A stretch of 64,000 bases of DNA from Halocatena marina (lineage in GTDB: Archaea; Halobacteriota; Halobacteria; Halobacteriales; Haloarculaceae). The stretch spans positions 2,914,001-2,978,000 of the forward strand of contig NZ_JALLPK010000001.1 in the NCBI RefSeq assembly GCF_023276375.1, given 5' to 3'. Below the pieces are notes generated by a model, which saw only the letters and a list, made by a program, of their open reading frames with translations, had not been told where the DNA came from and searched no databases. The translations under genes were made by a program, and so were the position numbers. Below, one piece after another: positions 25,871-35,044 of this stretch; the first letter of the stretch is position 1; the number at the start of each line of letters is the position of its first letter.

Positions 25871-26388
25871 GTTGCTGTCTTCTCGAAAAAGCTAGCTGTC
25901 TGTGGATTATCCATGCGACAGCTTAACGCTTGTGGCTGATGGCCGAAGAGTACCAGATACTACCGATAACGACTCTGTGTGGTCGTAGACTGTGATTAAT
26001 CTCCATTATTCATCAAAAATATTACTGATATACCGTGATTTCATTTGACCAGTCGTCGTTTCTATTACTTCTGTAAAGAGTTCAGTATATGGCCATGGGC
26101 TGGTGGTTCACGTGGTCTCAAGAGCAGAGTACGGTGTATCAGGCTGTCCAAGCCGTACTCGTCGTCCGCCGAAGAGACCCGATCGCACGGCGGGCATCTC
26201 GTGGCCCTCGTCTGCGACAGTGATGGATCAGTTCGGTTTACGGAGAGATGCTTCTTGATCTGAGCGTCAATCGGTGCACGGTTCGCTTCGAACGGTTTCT
26301 ACGTTCTTTCCAGAGCGTTCGAGTCGAACACGCCACATCAGACGCAGGTATCGAAATCTGTTTAGCGCGGTGGGAGGAACGTCAGCGT
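25871..26388. other. Long intergenic region upstream of purA
   Basis: About 520 bp without a recognised gene. The left half (25871-26085) is AT-rich, with several TATA-like runs. The right half contains the nested inverted repeats listed separately (26114-26195). Short frames such as 26090-26224 (+) have no homologue I recognise, and no tRNA or SRP RNA motif is apparent. Confidence 0.5.
26090..26225. ncRNA. Putative structured RNA upstream of purA
   Basis: Three complementary pairs are seen within 82 bases: GGTCTC (26114-26119) with GAGACC (26174-26179); inside it GAGTACGG (26127-26134) with CCGTACTC (26153-26160), an 8-bp perfect stem with an 18-nt loop; and GTCCGCC (26164-26170) with GGCGGGC (26189-26195), including one G-U pair, which would compete with the outer stem. 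An upstream AT-rich stretch (26010-26040) could hold a promoter. It could be an independent small RNA, a purA leader element, or chance. Strand and ends are not determined. Confidence 0.35.
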
Positions 26389-27738
26389 ATGACTGTAACC
26401 ATCGTCGGCTCACAATTAGGCGACGAGGGGAAGGGTGGTATCGTCGATCTGTACGGCGGTTCCGTCGATATTGTTGTTCGCTATCAGGGCGGAGACAACG
26501 CGGGCCACACTGTCGTCCACGACGGTGAGACGTACAAACTCTCTCTCGTTCCCAGCGGTGCCGTCCGTGGAAAGGTAGGTGTTCTCGGTAACGGCTGTGT
26601 TGTTAACCCGAAAACGCTGTTCGAAGAGATCGACACGCTCCGTGAACGCGGCCTTGAGCCGGACGTTCGTGTCGCAGCGCGTGCACACGTTATTTTCCCG
26701 TATCACCGGGTCCTCGACGGGATCGAGGAGGAGGCAAAAGAGGATCTCGCGGCAGGCACGACCGGACGAGGAATCGGACCGACCTACGAGGATAAGGCGG
26801 GACGTCGTGGAATCCGCGTCGGTGATCTCCTCGACAGTGAGGTGCTCCGGAAGCGGCTCGAATACGTTGTTCCCCAGAAACGGGCGCTTGCGACGGAGGT
26901 GTACGGACTCGATCCCGGCGAAGCGTTCGATATCGACCATCTTTATGACACCTACCATACGTTCGCACAGCGGCTCGCTGCAGAAAATATGGTCGTCAAC
27001 TGCGGCGAATTTCTCTCCTCACAGCTCGACGCCGATGCGAACATCATGCTGGAAGGCGCACAGGGAACATCTATCGACATCGATCACGGAATCTATCCGT
27101 ACGTCACCTCTTCGAATACGACAGCCGGTGGTGCAGCAACAGGGACCGGTCTCGGACCATCAGTTGTCGGACGAGGAGAGGTCGTTGGCATCGTAAAAGC
27201 GTATCTCTCTCGTGTTGGCACCGGTCCACTTCCGACCGAACTCGGGCGCGTCGAAGGACAGACACCCGCCGATGGTGGTAATCCCGAAGCGGACGACATC
27301 GCAACGTACATTCGGGACGCTGGAGGCGAGTACGGCACTGTTACAGGTCGACCACGCCGCGTCGGCTGGCTCGATATGCCCATGCTCCGACACGCGGCAC
27401 GTGCGAACGGCTTCACTGGCCTTGCTGTGAATCACCTCGATGCACTTGCAGGACTGGACGAGCTCAAGGTCGGTCACGCGTACGAACTCGACGGCGAAGA
27501 ACTGCTCTCGCTGCCGACGACGACCGAACGGTGGGGTGAGTGTGAAGCGATTGAGCGGACGTTCGACGGCTGGTCTGACACCGATTGGAACGCTGTCGCC
27601 GAAGAAGGCTACGACGCACTTCCCGGAGCTGCACAGACGTACCTCAATTACATCAGCGAGGAACTATCGACGCCGATATACGCGATCGGTGTTGGACCGG
27701 GACGTGACCAGACGATTGTCCTCGAAGCGCCGTTTTGA
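26389..27738 (+). CDS. purA: Adenylosuccinate synthase
   Basis: A 449-residue enzyme converting IMP, aspartate and GTP to adenylosuccinate, the first committed step to AMP. Motifs: MTVTIVGSQLGDEGKGGIVD (P-loop; bacterial enzymes have GDEGKGK), GGDNAGHTV (catalytic His), GTTGRGIGPTYEDKAGRRGI and the C-terminal LLSLPTTTERW. The ATG at 26389 follows a purine-rich stretch (gggagg, about 12-17 bp upstream) and is the only family-like start; the upstream part of the frame, from 26248, is not conserved-looking. The 520-bp region in front is unusually long. Confidence 0.95.
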   Translation: MTVTIVGSQLGDEGKGGIVDLYGGSVDIVVRYQGGDNAGHTVVHDGETYKLSLVPSGAVRGKVGVLGNGCVVNPKTLFEEIDTLRERGLEPDVRVAARAHVIFPYHRVLDGIEEEAKEDLAAGTTGRGIGPTYEDKAGRRGIRVGDLLDSEVLRKRLEYVVPQKRALATEVYGLDPGEAFDIDHLYDTYHTFAQRLAAENMVVNCGEFLSSQLDADANIMLEGAQGTSIDIDHGIYPYVTSSNTTAGGAATGTGLGPSVVGRGEVVGIVKAYLSRVGTGPLPTELGRVEGQTPADGGNPEADDIATYIRDAGGEYGTVTGRPRRVGWLDMPMLRHAARANGFTGLAVNHLDALAGLDELKVGHAYELDGEELLSLPTTTERWGECEAIERTFDGWSDTDWNAVAEEGYDALPGAAQTYLNYISEELSTPIYAIGVGPGRDQTIVLEAPF

Positions 27739-27831
27739 ACGGCCCACGGGAACCAAAACCACAATTTGAAGCTGCGACCGAGGCCAACCAGACCCGGCAC
27801 ATTTTTGCGTCGATACACCAAGGAGAGATGT

Positions 27832-28014
27832 ATGAAAGAGACACTAATGGACATCCTTTGCTGCCCACTCGATAAACAGGAATTAGAATTGAAAGAAATT
27901 AGAGAAGACGATGGGGAAGTTCTAGAAGGACAGCTGACTTGTACCGAATGTGGCACGGAATACCCCATTAATGATGGTATCCCAAATCTTCTCCCACCTG
28001 ACATGCGCGAGTGA
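27832..28014 (+). CDS. Trm112-family methyltransferase activator
   Basis: A 60-residue protein with two CxxC-type pairs: MDILCCPLDKQEL at the N-terminus and LTCTECGTEYPINDGIPNLLPP. This is the Trm112/YcaR zinc-finger layout; Trm112 activates tRNA and protein methyltransferases and has multiple partners in Haloferax. SD-like aggagag is about 5-10 bp upstream of ATG 27832. Haloarchaea may have several paralogues, so the partner is not determined. Confidence 0.85.
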   Translation: MKETLMDILCCPLDKQELELKEIREDDGEVLEGQLTCTECGTEYPINDGIPNLLPPDMRE

Positions 28015-28062
28015 AATTCCTGAACCTGTACTTTTTTGCTCTCCCCTACGCTTAAGTAATCT

Positions 28063-28689
28063 GTGCAGGAAACACTCACCGTTGACGTCAACCCGGACGG
28101 GATGCACACGCTTACCGTTCCCGAGCGCTTTGGGGCCGAAGGAGCGTTCGATGTTGTCCTGAAGAACCACGGTGAGCCGACGCATGTGTATCTCAATCTC
28201 GACGACGATCTTTCCGATGCAGCAACGCTTGAGGCAACTAATTACTACGTCGAACAGGGGGAAACACTCCCAATCCCGATCACGACCTCATCAAATACAG
28301 AAATCAGTGGTGATCTGACGGTTGCAACCGCCTACGGTAGTGAGAAACGATTTGTCTCAGTGACCATCGAGCCGAGCGAACAAGGCCAACACACCAAAAA
28401 TATTAGCGCATCGGTAGCATCGAATCGCACAATACGGTCTCCTCAGTCAACGATAAAAGCAACGTCGTCTCCCTCATCTCGGTCAATACCTCCCTCGCCG
28501 TCCCGGTCCACGCCAGCATCCATCGACGAGCGTATCATCCATCGTACGCTTCCCGCATTCGTATTCGGCATCGTCGCTATCATTCTCGCGTTCTCGTCCC
28601 TGCTCGTCTCTGGTGCGTCCCGAATCCTGCTCGGTGCACTCGCACTGCTCGCTGGGATTATTTTAGTGGTGTATCTCGCCGTTGTCTAA
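28063..28689 (+). CDS. Haloarchaeal membrane-anchored protein (DUF7524-like)
   Basis: A 208-residue protein with a GTG start at 28063. The N-terminal half is a beta-rich domain (TVPERFGAEGAFDVVLKNHG, TLEATNYYVEQGETLPIPI). A Ser/Pro-rich linker (about 125-155) leads to two C-terminal membrane spans (TLPAFVFGIVAIILAFSSLL and LLGALALLAGIILVVYLAVV). This topology puts the beta domain on one side of the membrane, possibly outside. Function unknown. Confidence 0.7.
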   Translation: MQETLTVDVNPDGMHTLTVPERFGAEGAFDVVLKNHGEPTHVYLNLDDDLSDAATLEATNYYVEQGETLPIPITTSSNTEISGDLTVATAYGSEKRFVSVTIEPSEQGQHTKNISASVASNRTIRSPQSTIKATSSPSSRSIPPSPSRSTPASIDERIIHRTLPAFVFGIVAIILAFSSLLVSGASRILLGALALLAGIILVVYLAVV

Positions 28690-28698
28690 CAGACTTAT

Positions 28699-29856
28699 TC
28701 ATGAGTCAGGATCGGTTGCATCAGTGGTGACACCGCAGAGCTGTCCATTCTCGTCGAATCGTTTTGCTCTGAGATATCGGGCTCGATATCGGTTTGCCCC
28801 ATCCTTCATGTCGGCTTCACGGATATCATCGGTACGACCGTCCGAGACGGCATCGATGAGGTCCTCTATCTGAGCTTTTTCGCTCGGGGTGAGTTCGAAC
28901 GTGTATTCGCGTGTTTCCTCGCGTTCGAGACGGGTCCACTTGCGCGCGGCAGCGATTACAAGTGAACACGGCTCGCGGCATGGGAACGCTCCATCGCCTC
29001 GAGGGACATCGAGTGGTGAGTCCTCACTCTCATCCCACTGTCGTCGTTTGAGACACTGCGAATCGACACAACACGCCGTTGCGAGCCATTCGACAGCTTC
29101 TGGATCAAGTTCGTCGATGATGTCGTAGATGCCAGTCTGTCGCTCTGCAGTCTCGCGCCAGTGTGAGATGTCGAGTTCGTCTTGTCGTTCGAGATACCAA
29201 TTTTGGACCGTCGCTGGGTAGATGAAGTCGATCGTCTGGAGCACTTCTGTTCCAGTGAGATCGGTGAACTGCCATCCTGTCTGAAGCGTTGGAGCAGTCT
29301 TGAGCGGACGATAGTGACCGTCATCGTCGTACTTTGCAATCTGGCGAGCATCGAGTGGGTCGGTGTGCTCGTTGAGCGCTGTGTGTTCCCGATCCGCCAC
29401 ATTACACAACGAGTACTGCCGTTGACCTGTTTCGCTAATGGTCGTCGTGACGCTGATCTCTCCCCACGCGCGCTCGATACCGTTGTCCAGTGCTTCGTAC
29501 CGGTCACGCACATCGTTCTCCGCCGCTCGTTCGAGCCACCGGAGGAATGCCCACTCATCCTCGGTTAGATCCGACTGTGTCCAGTAGTACCAGTTGGTGA
29601 CGTAGGCAGCGTTGCTCTTTGCAACTGCCATGAGTTCGTCAGTTTCAAGTGGTCCGTGGGATGCCTCGGGTGTAGTTACGGTGTAGGTCCCAGAGTTATC
29701 GTCACGCGTAACGACGAGACCATCGAAGGAAACACCACCCTCATCGCTGGCTGCCTCCCGAAGCGTCACGACCTGCGTGTTGGTCACGATTACATTCACA
29801 CTCGTGTCCTCACTTCCGTTTTCGTCGCTGTCTTCATGCTCGCTCACACTAACCAC
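28699..29856 (-). CDS. DR2241 family iron-sulfur protein
   Basis: A 385-residue protein. Two Cys clusters stand out near residue 270-310: TACCVDSQCLKRR and PCREPCSLV, consistent with a 4Fe-4S cluster, as proposed for the DR2241 family. The family co-occurs with CbiX in haloarchaea and Deinococcus and may take part in tetrapyrrole or cobalamin-type chemistry; the reaction is not known. Here it lies directly downstream of cbiX with 146 bp between, same strand. The N-terminus (HEDSDENGSEDTSVNV) is Asp/Glu-rich. Confidence 0.85.
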   Translation of the reverse strand: MVSVSEHEDSDENGSEDTSVNVIVTNTQVVTLREAASDEGGVSFDGLVVTRDDNSGTYTVTTPEASHGPLETDELMAVAKSNAAYVTNWYYWTQSDLTEDEWAFLRWLERAAENDVRDRYEALDNGIERAWGEISVTTTISETGQRQYSLCNVADREHTALNEHTDPLDARQIAKYDDDGHYRPLKTAPTLQTGWQFTDLTGTEVLQTIDFIYPATVQNWYLERQDELDISHWRETAERQTGIYDIIDELDPEAVEWLATACCVDSQCLKRRQWDESEDSPLDVPRGDGAFPCREPCSLVIAAARKWTRLEREETREYTFELTPSEKAQIEDLIDAVSDGRTDDIREADMKDGANRYRARYLRAKRFDENGQLCGVTTDATDPDS

Positions 29857-30002
29857 CCATCCGTTACCTTCATTCGTCTATTCGGTGAGAAGCGGTGCCG
29901 TCTCATGGTTTGTTCTCGTCCTCGATTAGTTTGACATCCATGGTCGATTGTTGGTAAAGGCGTATTCAATCGCTCTGGACCACACAGACACGGGACAGAA
30001 AC

Positions 30003-30872
30003 TCACGCGGTCACGACACCGCCGGTCAGTTCCTTAACTCGCTCAATCGCGCTCTCGATGTCGGCACCAGCGTCGTTCGCCCGTTCAAGAATGACGTCAG
30101 CAAGCAGTGGTTCCGTGCCGACTGCCCCCGAGTACCAGATGCGTGTTCCATCGACCGTTCCCGGGACAGAATACGTGCCGGTCTCGTCCGTGAGTCCCAT
30201 ATCCGCGGGAATGTCCTCCTGTGTGTGAAAGCCGTCCGCGACGAACAGCGGAACAACGACAACATCGTCACTCTCGAAGTGGTCGGTGACGTCGTCGACC
30301 TCCGGGGATTCATCCATGAACAGCGCTTGCACCTCGTCGAACCGACCTTGTTCGCGGATACAGTTGGCGTGGTAATGGATCGCTTTCGCGCTGTTTGCGT
30401 TGCGCTCGGTCCCGTGACCAACGACCGCTAGCCCGAAGCCCGATCCGACAGCCGGATCATCGGTCACACTCTGTGCGCGTTGGATGATGACATCAGCCAT
30501 CGAGTCGTGTGTGCCAACCGGACCACAGTAGTGGACAGTTTTACCCACGTCTCGTGCTTCGAGCGTCGCGTGATCTGCGCTCGTTCCGTCGGAGTCCCAG
30601 TCGGCAACGTTCCAGCCTTCGAGACGCAGTTCGCGCGGAATGACCTGTTCGGTGAAATACCCCTCACTGATGAACAGCGGGACGACAAACACCTCCGTGG
30701 CCTCGACCGTCCGGAGCACCTCACGAAACGAGGGCTCTTCCTTCCAGAACGCCTCGCGCACTTCATCGAACGCACCCGATTCTCGAATGGTGTCGGCGTG
30801 CGCGAACGTCGGCGTGCTCGAATCCGGGTTCAGATGCGAGCCGTGAGCGACGATGACTAACGCCTGAGACAT
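30003..30872 (-). CDS. cbiX: Sirohydrochlorin cobaltochelatase CbiX (double-domain)
   Basis: A 289-residue class II chelatase made of two CbiX/SirB repeats: VIVAHGSHLNPDSSTP near the N-terminus and AVVGHGTERNANSAKA at about residue 150. The His in each motif is the metal-ligand type. Each half ends with a 'VVPLF' strand (VFVVPLFISEGYF; VVVVPLFVADGFH). It inserts Co2+ or Fe2+ into sirohydrochlorin for cobalamin or siroheme. The adjacent DR2241 gene is a typical haloarchaeal partner. Divergent from cysS. Confidence 0.92.
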   Translation of the reverse strand: MSQALVIVAHGSHLNPDSSTPTFAHADTIRESGAFDEVREAFWKEEPSFREVLRTVEATEVFVVPLFISEGYFTEQVIPRELRLEGWNVADWDSDGTSADHATLEARDVGKTVHYCGPVGTHDSMADVIIQRAQSVTDDPAVGSGFGLAVVGHGTERNANSAKAIHYHANCIREQGRFDEVQALFMDESPEVDDVTDHFESDDVVVVPLFVADGFHTQEDIPADMGLTDETGTYSVPGTVDGTRIWYSGAVGTEPLLADVILERANDAGADIESAIERVKELTGGVVTA

Positions 30873-30976
30873 ACGCTGGCTATGTTCGGATGGCGGTTAT
30901 CGTCTTCGTTATTGTCGTGAGAGACAGTTCCACAGCTCCGACGGCTTGAAACGTTCCCCTGTGGTATCGCCACGTA

Positions 30977-32455
30977 ATGACGATTCGTGTGTCGAACACA
31001 CTGACGGGCGAACGCGAGGAGTTCGAGCCGAACGGAGACAACGTCCTCCTCTATGTCTGTGGTCTCACCACATCGGATCCCGTTCATCTTGGTCACGCGC
31101 GGCTTTGGGTACACGCCGACGTGGTCCATCGCTGGCTCGAATACCGAGGCTACGACGTTCGCCACGTAGAGAACTTTACAGACGTAAACGAGAAGATTGT
31201 CGCCCGTGTTGGCGAAGGAGGTGATTCAGAAGCAGCAGTTGCTCGCTCGTACATCGAGCGAACTATCGACGATATGCGCTCTCTCAACCTGAAGCGAGCT
31301 GAGGTCTATCCTCGCGTGAGCCAACACGTCCCCGAAATCATCGACCTCATCGAGACGCTGATTGAGCGCGGATACGCCTACGAATCGAACGGATCGGTCT
31401 ACTTCGATACGACACAGTTTGAGGAATACGGAAAGCTCTCGAACCAGTCGATCGAGGATCTCGAAGCACAAGGTCCCGAGGACGAGCAGTCAGAAAAACG
31501 CAATTCGACCGATTTCGCGCTCTGGAAGGCTGGCGGTGTCACCCCCGAAGAAGTCGAAACACATCGTCACGAGGGATCGGCCGCGGCTGAAGCGGCGGCG
31601 GAGACCAGTCTCACGTGGGACTCACCATGGGAAGAGGGCCGACCGGGGTGGCATATCGAATGCTCGGCCATGTCGATGGCCCATCTCGACGAGACGATTG
31701 ACATTCATATGGGCGGGCAGGATCTCGTGTTCCCGCACCACGAGAACGAGATCGCCCAGAGCGAGGCGGCGACCGGCGCGCAGTTTGCGCGCTACTGGCT
31801 TCACGTCCGACTGCTCGAAATCGGCGATGAGAAGATGAGTTCGAGCCTCGGGAATTTCTCGACAGTCAGTGATGCTGTCGACTCAGTCGGCGCAAACAGT
31901 GTCCGAACGTTTCTCATCTCGACATCCTACAACAGTCGGCAAGCATTCTCTGAGGAGGCTCTGTATGAGGCAACCGAGCGCTGGGACCGGTTAGAACGGT
32001 CCTACGAGCGTGCAGTCGAGGCACTCGACAGTCCCGACGCATCGACAACCGTTGCGGACGACGATCTCCGGGACGCTGTGATCGACGCCCGAACGGCGTT
32101 CGAGAACGCGATGGACGAGGACTTCAACACGCGCGAAGCGATCGCTGCGCTGCTTGACATCGCTGCTGCCGTCAATCGCCACACGGACAGCGAAGAGTAC
32201 GATTACGTCGGGCTCAAAGAAGCAATCGAAGCGTTCGAATCCCTCGGTGGTGATGCGCTCGGATTCACATTCGAAGAGAGCGGGGATGGAACAGTCACGC
32301 TTGCCGAAGAAGCGGTCGAACTCGTCCTCAATCTCCGCGAAGAGGAACGAGAAAAGGGGAACTACGAACAGGCTGATACACTCCGCGACGCACTCTCTGA
32401 TATCGGTGTCGAAATCGAAGACACTGACGACGGACCCACCTACCGGTTGCCGTAG
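30977..32455 (+). CDS. cysS: Cysteine--tRNA ligase
   Basis: A 492-residue class I synthetase. The Rossmann catalytic part has GLTTSDPVHLGHARLWV (HIGH-like motif) and EKMSSSLGNFST (KMSKS-like motif); WHIECSAMSMAHL carries a zinc-binding Cys-His pair with CGLT. The C-terminal half is the DALR anticodon domain and helical region (about 345-492). Charges tRNA-Cys. Standard in haloarchaea. Confidence 0.96.
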   Translation: MTIRVSNTLTGEREEFEPNGDNVLLYVCGLTTSDPVHLGHARLWVHADVVHRWLEYRGYDVRHVENFTDVNEKIVARVGEGGDSEAAVARSYIERTIDDMRSLNLKRAEVYPRVSQHVPEIIDLIETLIERGYAYESNGSVYFDTTQFEEYGKLSNQSIEDLEAQGPEDEQSEKRNSTDFALWKAGGVTPEEVETHRHEGSAAAEAAAETSLTWDSPWEEGRPGWHIECSAMSMAHLDETIDIHMGGQDLVFPHHENEIAQSEAATGAQFARYWLHVRLLEIGDEKMSSSLGNFSTVSDAVDSVGANSVRTFLISTSYNSRQAFSEEALYEATERWDRLERSYERAVEALDSPDASTTVADDDLRDAVIDARTAFENAMDEDFNTREAIAALLDIAAAVNRHTDSEEYDYVGLKEAIEAFESLGGDALGFTFEESGDGTVTLAEEAVELVLNLREEEREKGNYEQADTLRDALSDIGVEIEDTDDGPTYRLP

Positions 32456-32517
32456 AGGACACTCAGTCAGCAGTCCGTCACCGAATCGGCGGCCGATATC
32501 CGCATCGTTCCGTTAGT

Positions 32518-33819
32518 TCAGGTTGGTGCGTAGAACACCCATCCCTCAGCAGGCACTGCTATCTGCACCGAGCCGTCGCCTGCGACACTAACATCACCAG
32601 CGTTGCCGCTGTGATCGTGCAGCGTCGTGTTAGCCCATGAGGTAGTAACCGATGCGCTTTGCTGGCTGCTGCTGTTGTTCAATCCGACGAGCAAATTGCT
32701 GTCTCGTTCGTAGACCACGAGGTTGCTGTCCGTGTACCGCCAGTACGTTTCTCCGCCAGAGAGGTTCTTGCGAACCCAAATCATGTTGTTGATCGTGTCG
32801 TTGTCGAGGAGCCAGTCCGGATAGATATTGTACAGGATTGGATAGCCCTCTGAGGTCAGGATGTGTGCGTGTGCGAGTTCGTACTGGCTCGGACCGTCCT
32901 GATCGTGGTTGTCGACGAATGGCCACGCGTGAAATGGATCTTGTGCCCTGACGCCCGCCCCCTGAAGCTTGCTCATATCGCCGCCGCTGAAGACGTCCGA
33001 TATTGTGTAAAACAACGGGTAATCGAACGCGTTCATTCCTGTGTCGATGTACGCTTGTACGTACGAGACACCCCCGTCGTACACCTCCCCGACACGCTCT
33101 AAACCGAACTCGTCGGCCCACTGGTTTGCGTAGTCCTGGAAGAACCAGTGGGGCATGTGCTTGGCTGCGTCGTATCGGTAGCCGTCTGCTCCGAAATCCG
33201 ATATTTTCTTCATGTAGTTGTACAGCTCGCCTCGGACGTAGCTGGATTCCTGTTCGAGATCCGGAAGTCCGAGAAGCTCGCCGTTTTTGACTTCGTGTTC
33301 GTCGTTCCAGTCGTCGATCTGGCCACAGCAGTGATGGAAATCAGGATTGCTGAACGCCGGAAAGTCGTATCCCCTCCCGTCTGCCATGTGGTTCATCACG
33401 CAATCGAGATAGACCTCGATTCCGTGACTGTGTGCCGTATCGATGAGTGTTTGCAGCTCCGATGCAGTGCCGAACGCACTGTTGAAATCGCGAAAATCAA
33501 CCGGCTGATATCCTAACGGTGGGTCGTTGCGTCCGCCCTGATCCGCCCACGTCAACCGACTCTTCTGGGGTGCCTGAATCCAGATGATATCGTACCCCCT
33601 GTCTGCGACTGTTGGAAGGTTGTTCGTGATCGTGCCCCACGTCTCGTGGAAATACTGGAGTGCAACGGGTTCACCTGGTGCAGCTCGTGCTGAATCTGCT
33701 ACCGATGGTGTCAAGCCGACAGTCCCGAGGACACCGAGTCCTTTCAGCAATCGCCGACGTGAAAATTCCCCCGTTCGTTTCGGGTCGATACTATTTTGAT
33801 TTGCGGTATTGCCAGCCAC
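32518..33819 (-). CDS. Exported alpha-amylase (GH13), Tat substrate
   Basis: A 433-residue glycoside hydrolase. N-terminal Tat signal: SRRRLLKGLGVLGTVGL with cleavage probably after the Ala-rich stretch near residue 46. GH13 landmarks: VMNHMAD (region I), GYRYDAAKHM with the nucleophile Asp (region II), RVGEVYDG with the acid/base Glu (region III), FVDNHDQDG (region IV). The C-terminal domain C has short beta strands (GNAGDVSVAGDGSVQI). It hydrolyses alpha-1,4 glucan outside the cell; halophilic amylases are Tat-secreted in a folded state. TrmB-type motifs were not seen upstream. Confidence 0.93.
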   Translation of the reverse strand: MAGNTANQNSIDPKRTGEFSRRRLLKGLGVLGTVGLTPSVADSARAAPGEPVALQYFHETWGTITNNLPTVADRGYDIIWIQAPQKSRLTWADQGGRNDPPLGYQPVDFRDFNSAFGTASELQTLIDTAHSHGIEVYLDCVMNHMADGRGYDFPAFSNPDFHHCCGQIDDWNDEHEVKNGELLGLPDLEQESSYVRGELYNYMKKISDFGADGYRYDAAKHMPHWFFQDYANQWADEFGLERVGEVYDGGVSYVQAYIDTGMNAFDYPLFYTISDVFSGGDMSKLQGAGVRAQDPFHAWPFVDNHDQDGPSQYELAHAHILTSEGYPILYNIYPDWLLDNDTINNMIWVRKNLSGGETYWRYTDSNLVVYERDSNLLVGLNNSSSQQSASVTTSWANTTLHDHSGNAGDVSVAGDGSVQIAVPAEGWVFYAPT

Positions 33820-34099
33820 AATTATTGTATGAAGATATTATTCATCATAAATCTTTCTCTCGGAGACACATGTTGTTCTTTGCACGATCGACCACAAACT
33901 ATTAGCACAACCAGCGGTATGCATGCGGTAACCGAAATGAACAGAGAGGAAGGTTTCTCTCTCGGTGCGTCGGCTGGGTCGATCAAAGCAACACAATATC
34001 CCGAAACGCGATAGACAGCCCACTTCCGGCGTCAGAGTACTGCCTTTACACTAGCATCGGACTCCCGGTGCCCCTTGAACTCAGTCACGACTCACGATC
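33820..34099. other. Intergenic region between divergent amylase and lipoprotein genes
   Basis: About 280 bp without a credible gene. It is AT-rich near the amylase start (cacaattattgtatgaagat) and contains short frames on both strands lacking starts or family resemblance. Both promoters are expected here. Confidence 0.5.
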
Positions 34100-34765
34100 A
34101 TGGATTCTCGATACTCGATCACGATACCGTCCCGAACCACGCTTGCAACGTTACTACTCGTCGCTCTCGTCATGACGACTGGTTGTCTCGGATTCATCAC
34201 GGGTGATGGTCCACTGTCGGTCGAATCGGAGCCCGTTGCCGTGAGCAATAGCACGGTTTCAGAGGCGAATTACGAAGTAGTTCGTGATAAGACAATCACC
34301 GTGGATGCCTCAGTCTCTGTTGCTGATCAGGAACGAACCGTCGAAGCAAAGAGCCACTTTCGCGAATACGGGCGAGATTTCGACATTCTCAGTTCCGATA
34401 TGACTGCGGCTCGTTTCGTAGCACTCTCGACACCCAAAGCGGAAGTCGCCGGTGAGCCGCTCAATCCAATTGGAGATCGTTCTAACGATCAGCTCGTCAA
34501 TCGGCTACTACAGTCGTACGATGGCATCAAGTCCGTCGAATTCGTCAAAAATAGATCTGTCACGTCACTCGGCGAAGAGCGCACGGTCGCTACGTACGAA
34601 GCGACAGCACAGGTTACACAAGACGTGGAAATCCCCGTTACCTTACACACTGCGACGTTCGCTCACAAAGATGACTACATCACAATCCTTGCCCTGTACC
34701 CGAAGCAGCTAGACGAGCAGCCAAATATTGATACGTTCCTCGAAGAACTCGAACATCCGGTATAA
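34100..34765 (+). CDS. DUF6517 family lipoprotein
   Basis: A 221-residue exported protein. The N-terminal signal has a hydrophobic stretch (TLATLLLVALVMTTGCLG) with a lipobox-like TTGC, so Cys29 is probably lipid-modified and anchors it outside the membrane. The remaining sequence fits the DUF6517 family found in haloarchaea: VSESNYEVV-like segment, NDQLVNRLLQSYDGIKSV and a C-terminal beta segment. Function unknown. Isolated transcription unit. Confidence 0.8.
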   Translation: MDSRYSITIPSRTTLATLLLVALVMTTGCLGFITGDGPLSVESEPVAVSNSTVSEANYEVVRDKTITVDASVSVADQERTVEAKSHFREYGRDFDILSSDMTAARFVALSTPKAEVAGEPLNPIGDRSNDQLVNRLLQSYDGIKSVEFVKNRSVTSLGEERTVATYEATAQVTQDVEIPVTLHTATFAHKDDYITILALYPKQLDEQPNIDTFLEELEHPV

Positions 34766-34945
34766 GTATCACTACACTGATTTATCTGTTCTTCACGACC
34801 GAGAGCGAGAGCAAGAGCAGTATTCAGGTGACCGCGTGTAATCTTCTGTCTCCGATTGTAGCTACCAGGCGCTGCAGTAAACAAGCAGGCTGAATCCGCT
34901 GGCTCGCCGTTTCCCTCCGCGACGGTGATACCCCCCGACTGAGAG

Positions 34946-34965
34946 AAATTCTAGAGGGAATTTCG
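34946..34965. repeat. Short inverted repeat upstream of the spondin gene
   Basis: GAAATTC and GAATTTC flank a six-base spacer (tagagg). A small hairpin or operator about 80-100 bp upstream of the ATG at 35045. Too short to be sure. Confidence 0.3.
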
Positions 34966-35044
34966 AATGATTCACCATAAATATTCGAGAACTGATTTAA
35001 TTGAAGGATAAGTATCGATTTCTTGTGTAAGAGCGCTGCTAAAC

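Noticed and set aside
26045..26263. 72-aa open frame upstream of purA
   Set aside because: No recognisable domain, the composition looks random, and it overlaps the inverted repeats; a coding role is not supported.
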